Part shown: positions 8,251 to 17,056 of the stretch, piece after piece
How the letters are laid out: each line of letters begins with the position of its first letter
Position numbering within the stretch: position 1 is the first letter of the stretch
Assembly (NCBI RefSeq): GCF_030409555.1
Contig: NZ_JAUFPU010000010.1
Coordinates: forward strand, 150,183-214,182
Origin: Chitinimonas viridis
Lineage (GTDB): Bacteria; Pseudomonadota; Gammaproteobacteria; Burkholderiales; Chitinimonadaceae
Reading direction: 5' to 3'
Length of the DNA: 64,000 nt
The notes under the pieces: generated by a model
What the model saw: only the letters and a program-made list of their open reading frames with translations
Databases searched by the model: none
Told to the model about the DNA's origin: nothing
Made by a program: the position numbers and the translations under genes

Positions 8251-9979
8251 GACTGGCCTCCAGTTGCTGATAGCGCCATTGGCTGGCGTACCAGCCATCC
8301 TGCAGCAGCAGGTCGGCGTGGTGGCCGGTTTCGGTAATCCGGCCGTGCTTGAGCACCAGTATCTGGTCGGCATCCATCACGGCACTGAGCCGGTGGCTGA
8401 CAATGATGACGGTGCGGTTCAGGCGCTGGTCGCGCAAGTGGCCCAGGATATCGGTTTCGGTCTGGGTATCGACGGCAGAAAGCGCATCATCCAGCAGCAG
8501 CAGCGGGGCATCAGCCAGCAGGGCGCGGGCGATGGCCACACGCTGGCGCTGGCCGCCCGAGAGGGTGACGCCACGCTCGCCCACTGGGGTGTCATAGCCC
8601 TGTGGAAAGCGCAGTATGTCTTCGTGCACCGAGGCTAGCCGGGCAACCTGCTCGATCTCGGCGCGGCTGGCATCGGGCTTGGCCAAGGCGATGTTGTCGG
8701 CCACGCTGGCAGAGAACAGGAAGGGTTCCTGCGGCACCCAGGCAATGGCGCCATGCAGGGCTTCCAGCTGGTAGTCGGCCAGGGCATGGCCGCCCCAGAA
8801 CAGGCTGCCGTTGTGCTGGGCGTACTGGCGCAGTATCAGTCGCACGATGCTGGATTTGCCCGCCCCGGTGGGGCCGACCAGGCCCAGGGTCTGGCCGGGC
8901 AGCAGGCAGAAACTGATATCGCTGAGCGCTTCGGCCTGCTGGCCCGGGTAACGCAATTGCACGCCATCGAGCCGCAGCGGGCCTGGCTCGACCTTGGCCA
9001 CCTTGCCAGTGTCGGTGATGGTGAGCGGGGCATCCAGTATCGGTTGCAGCCTGCTCCAGGCTGCGCGGCCGCGTTCTATCAGCGACATGACCCAGCCGGC
9101 GGCAAACATGGGCCAGATCAGCTGGCCCAGATACATGCTGAAGGCAGTCAGCAGGCCCACGGTCAGCTCGCCTTGCCAGACCAGATAACCGCCCACGCCC
9201 AGCGTCAGCCCAATGGCGGCAACCAGGGTCAGGCCCACGGCGGGCTCATAGGCAGCCTCCCAGCGCTGCGCCCGCAGGCTGGCCTCGGCGGCGTGCTCGG
9301 CCAGCTCGCTGAACTGCTGTGCGCTACGTGCCTCCAGCCCCAGGGCGCGCAAGGTCCGCACCCCTGCCAGGGTTTCCTGTACGTGGTCGTTCAGGTCGGA
9401 GAAGCGGGTAAGCGAGTCATGGCTGGCGCGATGTATCTGGTTGGAGATATACCAGAAAGCCAAAGCCATCAGCGGGAAGGGCGCCAGTGCGGCAGCGGCC
9501 AGGTGCCAGTCCACGCCTAGTGTCATCATGGCCAGCACCATCAGCAGGGTGAGCGTGCCGTCAAATCCAGCCAGCATGGCTTCGCCGGCCGCCATTTCCA
9601 CCGCATCGACATCGTTGGTCGCCAGGGCCATCAGATCGCCGGTACGCTGTTGCTGGTAGAAGCTGGGGCCCTGCAGGCTAAGCCGCTGGTAGAGCTGGGT
9701 GCGCAGTTGCACACCCAGCTGGTAGCTGGCGGCAAACAGCTGCAAGCGCCAGCCTACCCGCAGAAAGTAGATGCCCATGCCAGCCAGCAACAGGCTGCCC
9801 AGTTGCCAGAGCAGGGCATTGCCATGCAATTGGCCGGCTACCAGTCCGTCAACGATGGCTCCCACCTGGCGGGGGATGAAGACGGTCAGTACGCCTACGC
9901 CCATCAGCATCAGGGCCGACAGCACATAGGGGCGCCAATGCTGGCGTATAAACTGGGCGATCAGCCGCGATAATGGCAT
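8237..9979 (-). CDS. mdlA: ABC exporter subunit, MdlA-like (degenerate Walker B)
   Basis: A 580-aa ABC half-transporter. The membrane domain occupies about residues 15-300 and the ATPase about 330-570. Walker A GPTGAGKSS, canonical signature LSGGQRQRVAIARALL, and Walker B LLLLDDALSAVD in which the usual catalytic Glu is Asp. That substitution is known in MdlA and in other heterodimeric exporters with one impaired ATP site, and it fits pairing with the mdlB product, whose Walker B has Glu but whose signature motif is altered. First gene of the operon mdlA-mdlB-ynfA-like-truC. Confidence 0.88.
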   Translation of the reverse strand: MPLSRLIAQFIRQHWRPYVLSALMLMGVGVLTVFIPRQVGAIVDGLVAGQLHGNALLWQLGSLLLAGMGIYFLRVGWRLQLFAASYQLGVQLRTQLYQRLSLQGPSFYQQQRTGDLMALATNDVDAVEMAAGEAMLAGFDGTLTLLMVLAMMTLGVDWHLAAAALAPFPLMALAFWYISNQIHRASHDSLTRFSDLNDHVQETLAGVRTLRALGLEARSAQQFSELAEHAAEASLRAQRWEAAYEPAVGLTLVAAIGLTLGVGGYLVWQGELTVGLLTAFSMYLGQLIWPMFAAGWVMSLIERGRAAWSRLQPILDAPLTITDTGKVAKVEPGPLRLDGVQLRYPGQQAEALSDISFCLLPGQTLGLVGPTGAGKSSIVRLILRQYAQHNGSLFWGGHALADYQLEALHGAIAWVPQEPFLFSASVADNIALAKPDASRAEIEQVARLASVHEDILRFPQGYDTPVGERGVTLSGGQRQRVAIARALLADAPLLLLDDALSAVDTQTETDILGHLRDQRLNRTVIIVSHRLSAVMDADQILVLKHGRITETGHHADLLLQDGWYASQWRYQQLEASLDAL

Positions 9980-10179
9980 GCCGGGAATACCGTGAGGGCT
10001 CGGGAAGGGTGGTCGATTCTAACGGGGACGGCGCGAGAAGGCATGCACGGTTGCGACAAAATACCGGAGGCTGTCTATTCGGCGCACCCAGCGGGGTGCC
10101 TTGAGGGCGCCCTGGTCGGCCAGGGCATGGCGGTGCGTGGTTGCAGGCACCTGGAGAGGGTGTTTGCCGAACGCCTGCC

Positions 10180-10212
10180 AAAAGCACAACGGCACCCCTG
10201 GGGGTGCCGTTG
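10180..10212 (-). terminator. Rho-independent terminator of the IF-1 gene
   Basis: Perfect 12-bp stem CAACGGCACCCC/GGGGTGCCGTTG; reading the minus strand the hairpin is followed by TGCTTTT. Lies 23 bases after the IF-1 stop. Confidence 0.8.
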
Positions 10213-10234
10213 GCGTGACCAGCTACCTGGCGGT

Positions 10235-10510
10235 TTAGCGCCGGTTGAACTGGCCAGGACGGCGTTGACCGCCGCCGCCACCTGCGCGCTCATCCTTGTG
10301 GCGGAAGCTGACGCGGGCCTTGGTCAGGTCGTAGGGCGACAGTTCCACGGTCACCTTGTCGCCTTCGAGGATGCGGATGCGGTGCATGCGCATCTTGCCC
10401 GAAACGTAGGCGATCAGCTCCATGCCGTTTTCCAGTTTCACGCGAAAGCGGGTATCCGGCAGGACTTCCGATACCGTACCTTCCATTTCAATCAGTTCTT
10501 CCTTGGCCAT
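10235..10510 (-). CDS. infA: Translation initiation factor IF-1, C-terminally extended paralogue
   Basis: A 91-aa S1/OB-fold protein that binds the ribosomal A site during initiation. The core [58 protein letters not shown] and KARVSFRHK covers residues 1-72, the normal IF-1 length. An extra tail of about 18 residues, Gly- then Arg-rich ([18 protein letters not shown]), follows. Second IF-1 copies with such extensions are known in Betaproteobacteria; the ribosomal-protein-cluster copy is not in this window. GGAGTAATGC lies upstream of the ATG and a 7-bp hairpin sits in the leader. Confidence 0.93.
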   Translation of the reverse strand: MAKEELIEMEGTVSEVLPDTRFRVKLENGMELIAYVSGKMRMHRIRILEGDKVTVELSPYDLTKARVSFRHKDERAGGGGGQRRPGQFNRR

Positions 10511-10934
10511 GCATTACTCCAGTGCCGAGGCAAGCCGCCTCGGTGGGGGATAGGGTACTGTAGGGCACTCCGGCAGCCTCGATTCGTCGTACCCTCAAGG
10601 AGTAGGCCGAGATGGGCGGGCACCTGGCGGTGACGACCATTTCGTTCCAAGGCGGCGTTACTCGTGAAAACCATTTCCGCGCATATCTAGCCTATGCAGC
10701 ATTGAAAATAGTCATTCGCGCCTCGCCTCGCGTAGAAACCGAGATTGCTGGAAGGACCCTGTAAAGCGGACTAAATCAGCCCGTGTGCACGGCACAGCGC
10801 GGCGTTGCGGCGTACGGCGCAACACTGCCTAAACGGAGCACAGTCCGACACTATACAGGTTTATACGGCAAGGGCCGTAGCTGCTGGCTGAACGGCATGC
10901 CGGCAAGCCTGCAGAATGCGGCGGAGAAGGCGCG
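10511..10934. other. Intergenic region with IF-1 leader hairpin
   Basis: No gene is convincing here. The IF-1 leader (minus strand) contains the hairpin CCGAGGC/GCCTCGG at 10525-10543, close enough to the ribosome-binding site to affect initiation. The rest shows scattered short inverted repeats and no recognised promoter or RNA family. Confidence 0.4.
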
Positions 10935-10960
10935 TGCCGGGCGTACAGGCTAGCCCGGCA
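10935..10960 (-). terminator. Hairpin after the outer-membrane protein gene
   Basis: 8-bp stem TGCCGGGC/GCCCGGCA located 6 bases past the stop of the minus-strand outer-membrane protein gene. No clear T-run follows, so terminator function is tentative. Confidence 0.45.
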
Positions 10961-10966
10961 GGTCGG

Positions 10967-11728
10967 TCAGAATCGCAGGGTCAGGCCGGCAACCGGGCCG
11001 GAAGTAAAGTCCGAAATGCTGCTGGTGTAGCGGCCGCCCGCGCTGTCGGCCAAGGGAAAGCGGTGTACCGTCAGCTTCTGCATGCGGTAGCCCAACAGGC
11101 CGGAGACGCTGGAGAACCTGGGGCTGATGCCCGCCAGGTTGTAGGTCAGCCCCACCTCGCTGACAAAGTAGCGGGTGCTGAGCGAGCCAGGCAGGCTGCT
11201 GGTATGGGTCTTCAGCGCGCCTATGGCGGCGCCGCCGTAGAGGGCCAGGTGAGTGTCCAGTGGCGCGGCGCCGCTGACAGACAGGGTGGGGCCATCTATC
11301 TTTACCGCATCCCACAGCAGGCGCTTGTAACCCACGCCGACATTGAACTGGGGGGCGAAGAAATAGCCCAGGTTGATGTCCTGTTCCCGGCGTGAGGCAT
11401 AGAGGGTACTCAGGTTGTCATTGAAGCGGAACTCACGCTCCATGGCGGCCGAGCCATTCAGTATCCAGTTGCCGTAACGGAGCGACAGTGTCGGTATCGG
11501 CACGATCTCCGCATCGGAACGCATCTTGGCTACCACCTGCCGTTGTGGCTGGCTGCCATTGCCCGGCAGGTAACTGGCGTAGGGGAAGCTGTTGGCTTCC
11601 CACTCATTGGACCAGAGCCGGATGCCGGTGCTGATGGACCATGTGGCTTCCTCGGCCTGGGCGGGTAGAGCCAGCAGCAGGATGGCGAGGGCGGGCAGCG
11701 AGCAGCTGAGTGGGGTAGGACGTTGCAT
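10967..11728 (-). CDS. Outer-membrane beta-barrel protein, unknown function
   Basis: A 253-aa exported protein. The signal peptide begins MQRPTPLSCSLPALAILLLALPAQAEE. The mature part alternates polar and hydrophobic residues over many short strands (for example SLRYGNWILNGSAAM, INLGYFFAPQFNVGVGYKR), and the chain ends in Phe (GLTLRF), the outer-membrane insertion signal. I do not recognise a specific family. A longer frame upstream is open, but the signal peptide fixes the start here. It is divergent from the Crp/Fnr-type regulator gene, 170 bases away, so regulation by that protein is possible but only inferred from position. Confidence 0.78.
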   Translation of the reverse strand: MQRPTPLSCSLPALAILLLALPAQAEEATWSISTGIRLWSNEWEANSFPYASYLPGNGSQPQRQVVAKMRSDAEIVPIPTLSLRYGNWILNGSAAMEREFRFNDNLSTLYASRREQDINLGYFFAPQFNVGVGYKRLLWDAVKIDGPTLSVSGAAPLDTHLALYGGAAIGALKTHTSSLPGSLSTRYFVSEVGLTYNLAGISPRFSSVSGLLGYRMQKLTVHRFPLADSAGGRYTSSISDFTSGPVAGLTLRF

Positions 11729-11898
11729 GTAGAGCCTGATGGATACCGATGGGGAGGGACTGCCGCCTTGCGCTGGCGCCCAGACGATGGTGACCCTGGG
11801 TGCCTTGCCGGCCTGCAGGCGCGGTTGCAGGCCGTGGTCCGCCAAGGTGCTGTTGGCGTTAAGATGATGGTACCCGAACCGTCTGGATGGAATAAATA

Positions 11899-12597
11899 GT
11901 GCAACCGATCTCGCTGCGCGACATGTTGGCGCGCAACACCCTGTTTGCCGACTTGCACGACGAGGAATTGGACGCACTGGTAACGCGCATGTCGCTGATG
12001 GAGGTCAGGGCGCGGGATGCAGTGTTCCTGCAAGGCGATGCCGGGGATCGCTTCTATGCCGTGCTGCGCGGCGTGCTCAAGGTGGTGGCCAGCAATGAGG
12101 AAGGGCAGGAGACTGTCTTGTCGCTGCTGGATGCCGGTACTACTTTTGGCGAAATTGCCCTGCTGGACGGGCAGCGCCGCAGCGCCACAGTGATATGCAG
12201 CAGCCGTGCCGAGCTCGCCTATATAGACCGGCAGGGTTTCCTGGCCTTTCTGGCGCAGCATCCAGCAGTGCGCGATAAGCTGATGGTGGCCCTGTGCCAG
12301 CGTATCCGTACCTTGACTGAGCGGGTAGAGCATCTGTCTGTGCTTGACGTACCTGCCCGTCTGTCGCGTACCTTGCTGTTCTTGGCCTCTGCCCATGGAA
12401 CCGAGCTACAGGGCAGGCATTATCTGCAACTGCGGGTGTCGCAGGGCGAGTTGGGCGGCATGGTAGGCGCCACCCGGGAGAGTGTGAACAAATTGCTGCG
12501 CAGCTGGGATGAGGCTGGCCTGATCGCGGTGGTGGACGGGCGCATACAGATACTCAAGCCAGAGGACTTGCAGCGACTGGGCATGACCGGGGCCTAG
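11899..12597 (+). CDS. Crp/Fnr-family transcriptional regulator
   Basis: A 232-aa regulator with an N-terminal cyclic-nucleotide-binding beta-roll (residues 15-125), dimer helix and C-terminal winged helix (VSQGELGGMVGATRESVNKL near 188-207). The phosphate-binding cassette reads FGEIALLDGQRRSATV, keeping the GE and RS pairs that contact cyclic nucleotide phosphate in Crp; there are no Fnr-type Fe-S cysteines at the N-terminus. This makes cAMP binding plausible, which matters because an adenylate-cyclase-like gene follows downstream. Start is GTG, preceded by a weak GGA. Not clearly true Crp: one of the two base-contacting Thr/Ser positions differs. Confidence 0.88.
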   Translation: MQPISLRDMLARNTLFADLHDEELDALVTRMSLMEVRARDAVFLQGDAGDRFYAVLRGVLKVVASNEEGQETVLSLLDAGTTFGEIALLDGQRRSATVICSSRAELAYIDRQGFLAFLAQHPAVRDKLMVALCQRIRTLTERVEHLSVLDVPARLSRTLLFLASAHGTELQGRHYLQLRVSQGELGGMVGATRESVNKLLRSWDEAGLIAVVDGRIQILKPEDLQRLGMTGA

Positions 12598-12697
12598 CGT
12601 CAGGCGAAGCAGGGTGGAAGAGTCTGTTTTGACCTTAAGTGCTTGAAAAATTTTGCCAATTCAAAGTAATGACGAGCGTCAGCGAGGTTCCCGCCAC

Positions 12698-12723
12698 GCA
12701 CCGTGCAACGTGGACTTCCGTCG
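12698..12723 (+). repeat. Dispersed 26-bp sequence, copy 1
   Basis: A 26-base stretch beginning GCACCGTGCAACGTGG. It recurs almost exactly at 56741-56766 and, on the opposite strand with a few changes, at 37064-37089. GCAC/GTGC and CCACG/CGTGG pairings make a small hairpin with the preceding bases. Its function is unknown; here it precedes a copy of the larger intergenic repeat. Confidence 0.6.
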
Positions 12724-12759
12724 CCAAGCGAGGGCGGAGGGTGTGGATTAAATCAGGGA

Positions 12760-12863
12760 AGAGCCTGCTGTATCAGTCTGCTTTGACGCTTAGCGCCAGG
12801 GTTTCCCTGGCGCCTGCACAGCCCGATACAAACAATCAATAACTTAAGTTCATAACAGGCTCT
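12760..12863 (+). repeat. Structured intergenic repeat, copy 1 (terminal inverted repeats)
   Basis: A 104-bp element bounded by AGAGCCTG and its exact complement CAGGCTCT, with an internal hairpin GCGCCAGGGTTTCCCTGGCGC. Related copies lie at 56593-56694 and 57770-57871, where the terminal and internal arms differ by paired changes. The right end stops just before the ribosome-binding site of the exported-protein gene, so the element sits in that gene's leader. Confidence 0.7.
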
Positions 12864-12877
12864 AAGGAGAGATGGGC

Positions 12878-13597
12878 ATGAAAAGGCGGGGAATGCGCCA
12901 TGTACCAATAACGGTGGCTGCAGTCCTATGGGCGGCGGCCGGCGTGGGTCATGCGATGGCGTGCAGCATCGTGATCGACCCCAGCTCCAGTGATCGCTAC
13001 CACAACCAGGCACCCTGCGCTGGCAAGGACAGATTGCGCCTGGAGCAGGGCGAGCTGGTGATTGCACCGCATGGCTTTGTGTCACTGAGCATTGCGGCAC
13101 CTACGGGCAGCAAGCCAGCTCGGCTGCGCTGCGATGGCTGGAGTGACCGGCCCTTGGTCTTGCGCCTGCAGACCGGATCGGGTTGGCAGTCGCGGCTGGC
13201 ATCGGCGGGTTGCGAGTGGCGCGGCGATCAGTTGCGATGCGGCAAGGAGGCGGCGCCGGTATGCGTGGTGGAGTCCATCCTACCTTTGCGACAACGTGCC
13301 AGCGTGGCCGCCACCGTACAACTGCGTTCGATTGCGGCCAGCACACCCGGTGACGACGATGTGCTTGCCGCCTGGATGCAGGGCCAGGTGGCAGTATTGG
13401 ATCTGTGCCGGCAAAAGCAGGGCCTGCATTGGCCCCTGAATCTGGTCCTCCGTTATCAAGCCAAGCAGGGCTTTGCCGCCACGGCGGAGAATGATGCTGT
13501 GCTGGCGAGCTGCGTGCTGCATCGCTTGGCCCTGCAGCAGCCTGCCTTGGCGGGCGAGGCGGAATACACCATCCAATGGCGCGTCGAAGCGCCGTGA
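12878..13597 (+). CDS. Exported protein of unknown function upstream of the cyclase
   Basis: A 239-aa protein with a signal peptide (MKRRGMRHVPITVAAVLWAAAGVGHAMA) and eight cysteines in the mature part, suggesting disulfide bonds in the periplasm. No family is recognised. I prefer this ATG over one 6 bases earlier because AAGGAG lies 8 bases upstream. The stop overlaps the start of the CHASE2-cyclase gene, so the two are almost certainly co-transcribed. Since the partner's CHASE2 sensor faces the periplasm, this protein might work with it, but that is inference from gene order. Confidence 0.72.
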   Translation: MKRRGMRHVPITVAAVLWAAAGVGHAMACSIVIDPSSSDRYHNQAPCAGKDRLRLEQGELVIAPHGFVSLSIAAPTGSKPARLRCDGWSDRPLVLRLQTGSGWQSRLASAGCEWRGDQLRCGKEAAPVCVVESILPLRQRASVAATVQLRSIAASTPGDDDVLAAWMQGQVAVLDLCRQKQGLHWPLNLVLRYQAKQGFAATAENDAVLASCVLHRLALQQPALAGEAEYTIQWRVEAP

Positions 13598-15633
13598 TCG
13601 CGGCAATGCGCCGGGCGCTATGCCTGGCGTTGCCCCTGAGCCGGCCACGCTGGTGGCTGGCCGCGCTATGGCTGGCGACCTTGGCGTCCGGCGCCAGCCT
13701 CGGGCTGGAGTGGCGGTGGCTGGATACAGTTTTCTATGACCGGGTACTGGCCGCCAATCAGCGGCAGGCATCACCCTTGACGCAGCGGGTGGTGTTTGAT
13801 GCCGATATCCCGCTCTCGGTATCCCGCGAGCAGTCTCTGACCCTGCAGGCGCTGGCGGTGGAGCGGCTGGTCGCCATGGGCGCGCGCTCGGTCGTGCTGG
13901 ATGCCCAGATTGCCCTGCGCAATCGTCGCGCCCAGGATTTTGTTGCCTGTCTGCCGACAGGAGAACCCCCCCGAGTATGCACCCTGCTGGGGGAGCAGGC
14001 CTGCCAGACACTGGCCGGCCGTAACCGCACAGCGCCGCTGGATATGGATGCAGCTGCGCAGCGGGCATTGATACTGCCCACCCCGCTGTCTGACCGCCAG
14101 CCGCCGCCCCGCTCCTGGTTGTTTGGTGCTGCCGACGGCGTGCGCATGGTGCAACCTACCCTGCCACTGGGGGCAGATGGGCTGATACGCCATATGGCTA
14201 CGGATGCCGGTAGCTTGCTGGGGGCGTTTGCCATGCCGTCCCCTAATACGGCTGGCCTGCTGGCCTTGCGTTTTGGTGATGCCGGCAGGAGTACCCCGCT
14301 GCCGCTGAGCCAATTGACCGCTTGCGAATCCTGGCGCTGGCAAGCGCTGTCACCCCAGGTGCAGGAGCGCCATGTGGTGCTGCAGCTGACCGATGAGCAA
14401 GGGGTGGAAGACGTACATATGGTGCCCACTGGCCCCGGGGGCAGCGTGGCTTTGCGCTCGGGTGGCCGCTTGATTGAGGACGGCCTGGCCACCTTGCTGC
14501 AGGGTGATGGCCCCAGGCTGCTGCCCTGGCCATGGTTGATGCTGCTGGGACTGCTGATGCTGGCTGGCTGGATCGCTGCCTGCTGCTATCTGCGTGCCCG
14601 GTGGCTGGGCCTGCTGGCGCTTGTGCTGGGTGGGGCAGCCTGGTTGATGGCGCCGCTGGTCTACCCTTATGCCCTGCTGCCCTGGACAGCCTTGCTGATA
14701 GCCCTGCTGGTGGCGGGCAGTGTCTGCCATGCCGGGCATCTCTACCTGCGCACGAGCCAGAACAGTGTGCTGGCGCGCTTTCTGCCGCCGCAGGTGCGCC
14801 ATCTGCTGCTGGCGGATACGCCCCTGGCCAAGCAGGGGCAGCAGGTGGAGGCCGTGGTGCTGATGAGCGATCTGGCGGATTACGCCAGCCTGACCCGCCA
14901 GTTGCCCTCGGCCTTAGCCGTATTCGATTTCATCAACGACTACCTGACTCAGGTTACCGCAGGCATGCAGCTTGAGCATGGCGCCTGGCTGGAGTCCTAT
15001 ATGGGCGATATGGTGTGCTACTACTGGCCAGACCTGGCTGGTGGCGAGAAGCGTTGCGATGGTGTGCAGGCACTGCAAGCCGCTGTGGCACTCTTGCATC
15101 GGCAACAGGTATGGTTGAAGGCCTTGCCCCAACGACTGCCGCCGAGCATGCCGCTGGCGCAGCGTGAGCAAGTGGCGGCCAGGCTGTTTGCCGGGGTGGC
15201 ACTGACGCGGGGCAAGGTCTGCATGGGCGAGATCGGGCCGGAGGGCGGCATACGCAAGTTTGGCATCATTGGCGATCCGCTCAATCTGGTGGCACGGCTG
15301 GAGGCGTTGACCCGGCATTTCTCGGCCAGATTGATCGTGACGGCAGAGATGCTGCCCGCCGCCAGGCGCCTGGGCCTGCAGCCGCGCCTGTTGGCACAGG
15401 TGCAACTGAAGGGGCGGCAAGGGTGTTTGGCGGCGTGGGCCTTGCATTTGCAGGACGAGTCGGTGGACTTGGCAGCCGTAGCCGCCTGGGATGCCTGGCG
15501 CCAGGATTTCGAGGCCGGCGGCGAACCTGCTCCGCCACCGCAGTTTGACCAGGATGCCGCCACACTGCGCCGCTGGCGCCAGGCCGGCTGGTGGGACACC
15601 GACCAGGCCTGCTACCTGCTGGAGCAGAAGTAG
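13576..15633 (+). CDS. CHASE2-sensor adenylate/guanylate cyclase (class III)
   Basis: A 685-aa membrane enzyme. A first membrane segment near residues 28-45 leads into a CHASE2 periplasmic sensor (about 50-300). Three hydrophobic segments (about 310-385) precede a cytoplasmic class III cyclase domain (about 410-610). Metal-binding aspartates are present (VLMSDLADY; YMGDMVCYYW), and GIIGDPLNLVARLEAL supplies the conserved Asn and Arg of the transition-state pair. It should therefore be active, making cAMP (or cGMP) from the NTP. Start codons at 13594 (GTG, overlapping the previous stop as GTGA) and 13606 are alternatives. It overlaps the upstream exported-protein gene and is followed by a caspase-like gene. 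Confidence 0.87.
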   Translation: MARRSAVIAAMRRALCLALPLSRPRWWLAALWLATLASGASLGLEWRWLDTVFYDRVLAANQRQASPLTQRVVFDADIPLSVSREQSLTLQALAVERLVAMGARSVVLDAQIALRNRRAQDFVACLPTGEPPRVCTLLGEQACQTLAGRNRTAPLDMDAAAQRALILPTPLSDRQPPPRSWLFGAADGVRMVQPTLPLGADGLIRHMATDAGSLLGAFAMPSPNTAGLLALRFGDAGRSTPLPLSQLTACESWRWQALSPQVQERHVVLQLTDEQGVEDVHMVPTGPGGSVALRSGGRLIEDGLATLLQGDGPRLLPWPWLMLLGLLMLAGWIAACCYLRARWLGLLALVLGGAAWLMAPLVYPYALLPWTALLIALLVAGSVCHAGHLYLRTSQNSVLARFLPPQVRHLLLADTPLAKQGQQVEAVVLMSDLADYASLTRQLPSALAVFDFINDYLTQVTAGMQLEHGAWLESYMGDMVCYYWPDLAGGEKRCDGVQALQAAVALLHRQQVWLKALPQRLPPSMPLAQREQVAARLFAGVALTRGKVCMGEIGPEGGIRKFGIIGDPLNLVARLEALTRHFSARLIVTAEMLPAARRLGLQPRLLAQVQLKGRQGCLAAWALHLQDESVDLAAVAAWDAWRQDFEAGGEPAPPPQFDQDAATLRRWRQAGWWDTDQACYLLEQK

Positions 15634-15677
15634 CGGCAGGCGATCCTGCGGCAGGCGAACCTGCGCCAGAGAGGAGA

Positions 15678-16880
15678 GTGGGTCGTGTTAAAATCCACAA
15701 GAAGAAAAACACCTATTCCCTGTGGGATGTTGACTGGGGTGTCTATTTGCCTACCTTGTCCCGCTGCCTAGCCTACCTGCTGTTTGCCGCTGCCATGACC
15801 TTGGCAAACCTGCCGGTTGCCGCCGAGGCCAAGCCGCCACGGCGGCTGGCCCTGGTCATAGGCAATGCCGACTATGTCCACGCGGGCAGCCTGCGCAATC
15901 CGCGCAATGATGCGGTGGATATCTGCGAGGCCTTGCGTCAGCAGGGCTTTGCCTCAGTTTGCCTGGAGAATCTGCCGACGGCAGCCGTGCTGCATGCCCG
16001 CATACGCGACTATGCCGCCAGCCTGGGGCCCGCCGATATCGGGGTGTTCTACTACGCCGGTCACGCAGTCCAGATCCATGGCGACAACTACCTGATACCG
16101 ACCGAGGCCACGCTGCGCTCGCTGGCGGCGCTGGAGAACGAAACCGTCAATCTGCGGGTGTTGATGCAGGCGCTGGGCGAGGCACGCAACAGTCTGAACC
16201 TGGTGGTGCTGGACGCTTGCCGGGACAACCCCTGGGCGGGACAACTCAGCCGCCAGGGTCTGGCCCGCATGGATTTCGTGCCGGCAGGCACCATGGTGCT
16301 GTATGCCACGGGCGCCAATGAAGCCGCCTTTGACGGCAGCGGGCGCAACGGCACGCTCACCCGGCATTTTCTTCAGCACATTGCCACGCCCCGGCTGGGC
16401 ATAGAGGACATGCTGAAGCGGGTAAGCCAGGGTGTGCAGGGTGAAACCCTGCTGGCCCTGGGACGTAAACAAGTACCCTATGTCTATACCTCGTTTACCG
16501 GCGAATTCTGCTTTGCCGGCTGCGCCCCCAAATCGGACCTGGTCGAGCTGCAGCGCCAGTACAGCGACAAGCAGGCGCTGGAAAACCGGCTGGATGCAGA
16601 AGTGCTGGCGCGCGAAGCAGAGGGCCGCCGGCTGCGTGGTGAACTCGACCGCCTGGCGGGTAGCGATAGCAGCGACGAAACGGTATTCAAGCGCAGCCAG
16701 CAGTTGCAGACACGGCATGAGGTCAACGAGCAGGCGGCAGCCCGTGTCAGGGCGGAGGCGTCGGCGACCCGGGCGATGCGGCAGCAACTGGCGTCGCAGA
16801 TTGCCGAGCTGCAACGGCAGGCCAGCCAGGCGGAAGAAGCCAAGCGCACCAGCCGTTACCTGCCGCCGCCACCGCTATAG
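15678..16880 (+). CDS. Caspase-like (peptidase C14) exported protein
   Basis: A roughly 400-aa protein with an N-terminal hydrophobic export segment (CLAYLLFAAAMTLANLPVAAEA) then a caspase p20-like domain starting RRLALVIGNADY. The catalytic dyad is intact: His in GVFYYAGHAVQ and Cys in VVLDACRDNPW. After the peptidase domain come an FCFAGCA stretch and a long charged coiled coil (LVELQRQYSDKQALENRL onward), ending Pro-rich. The start is uncertain: GTG at 15678 or TTG at 15747/15756, the last giving a neat signal peptide. It follows the cyclase gene after a 44-base gap. Family members cleave after Arg/Lys or Asp; the target is unknown. Confidence 0.83.
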   Translation: MGRVKIHKKKNTYSLWDVDWGVYLPTLSRCLAYLLFAAAMTLANLPVAAEAKPPRRLALVIGNADYVHAGSLRNPRNDAVDICEALRQQGFASVCLENLPTAAVLHARIRDYAASLGPADIGVFYYAGHAVQIHGDNYLIPTEATLRSLAALENETVNLRVLMQALGEARNSLNLVVLDACRDNPWAGQLSRQGLARMDFVPAGTMVLYATGANEAAFDGSGRNGTLTRHFLQHIATPRLGIEDMLKRVSQGVQGETLLALGRKQVPYVYTSFTGEFCFAGCAPKSDLVELQRQYSDKQALENRLDAEVLAREAEGRRLRGELDRLAGSDSSDETVFKRSQQLQTRHEVNEQAAARVRAEASATRAMRQQLASQIAELQRQASQAEEAKRTSRYLPPPPL

Positions 16881-17056
16881 TTCTGCGCTATCCAGCAGGC
16901 CTGTGAGCTGGCTCACAGCGGCCTGGCGGCAAGCTCCACATACTGCATGCAATGGATCCAGGCCGGGCAAGGTGCTCTGCCACGATCCGGGTTTGCCCGT
17001 GCTCACCCCGGCGTGTCCGGTATCGCCGTCGGCGGGCCGTTCTGCCTGGACTACGC

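Noticed and set aside
16952-17056. Longer N-terminus for the acyltransferase
   Set aside because: The extra 35 residues are Arg/Pro/Cys-rich and not membrane-like; the ATG at 17057 precedes the conserved start.
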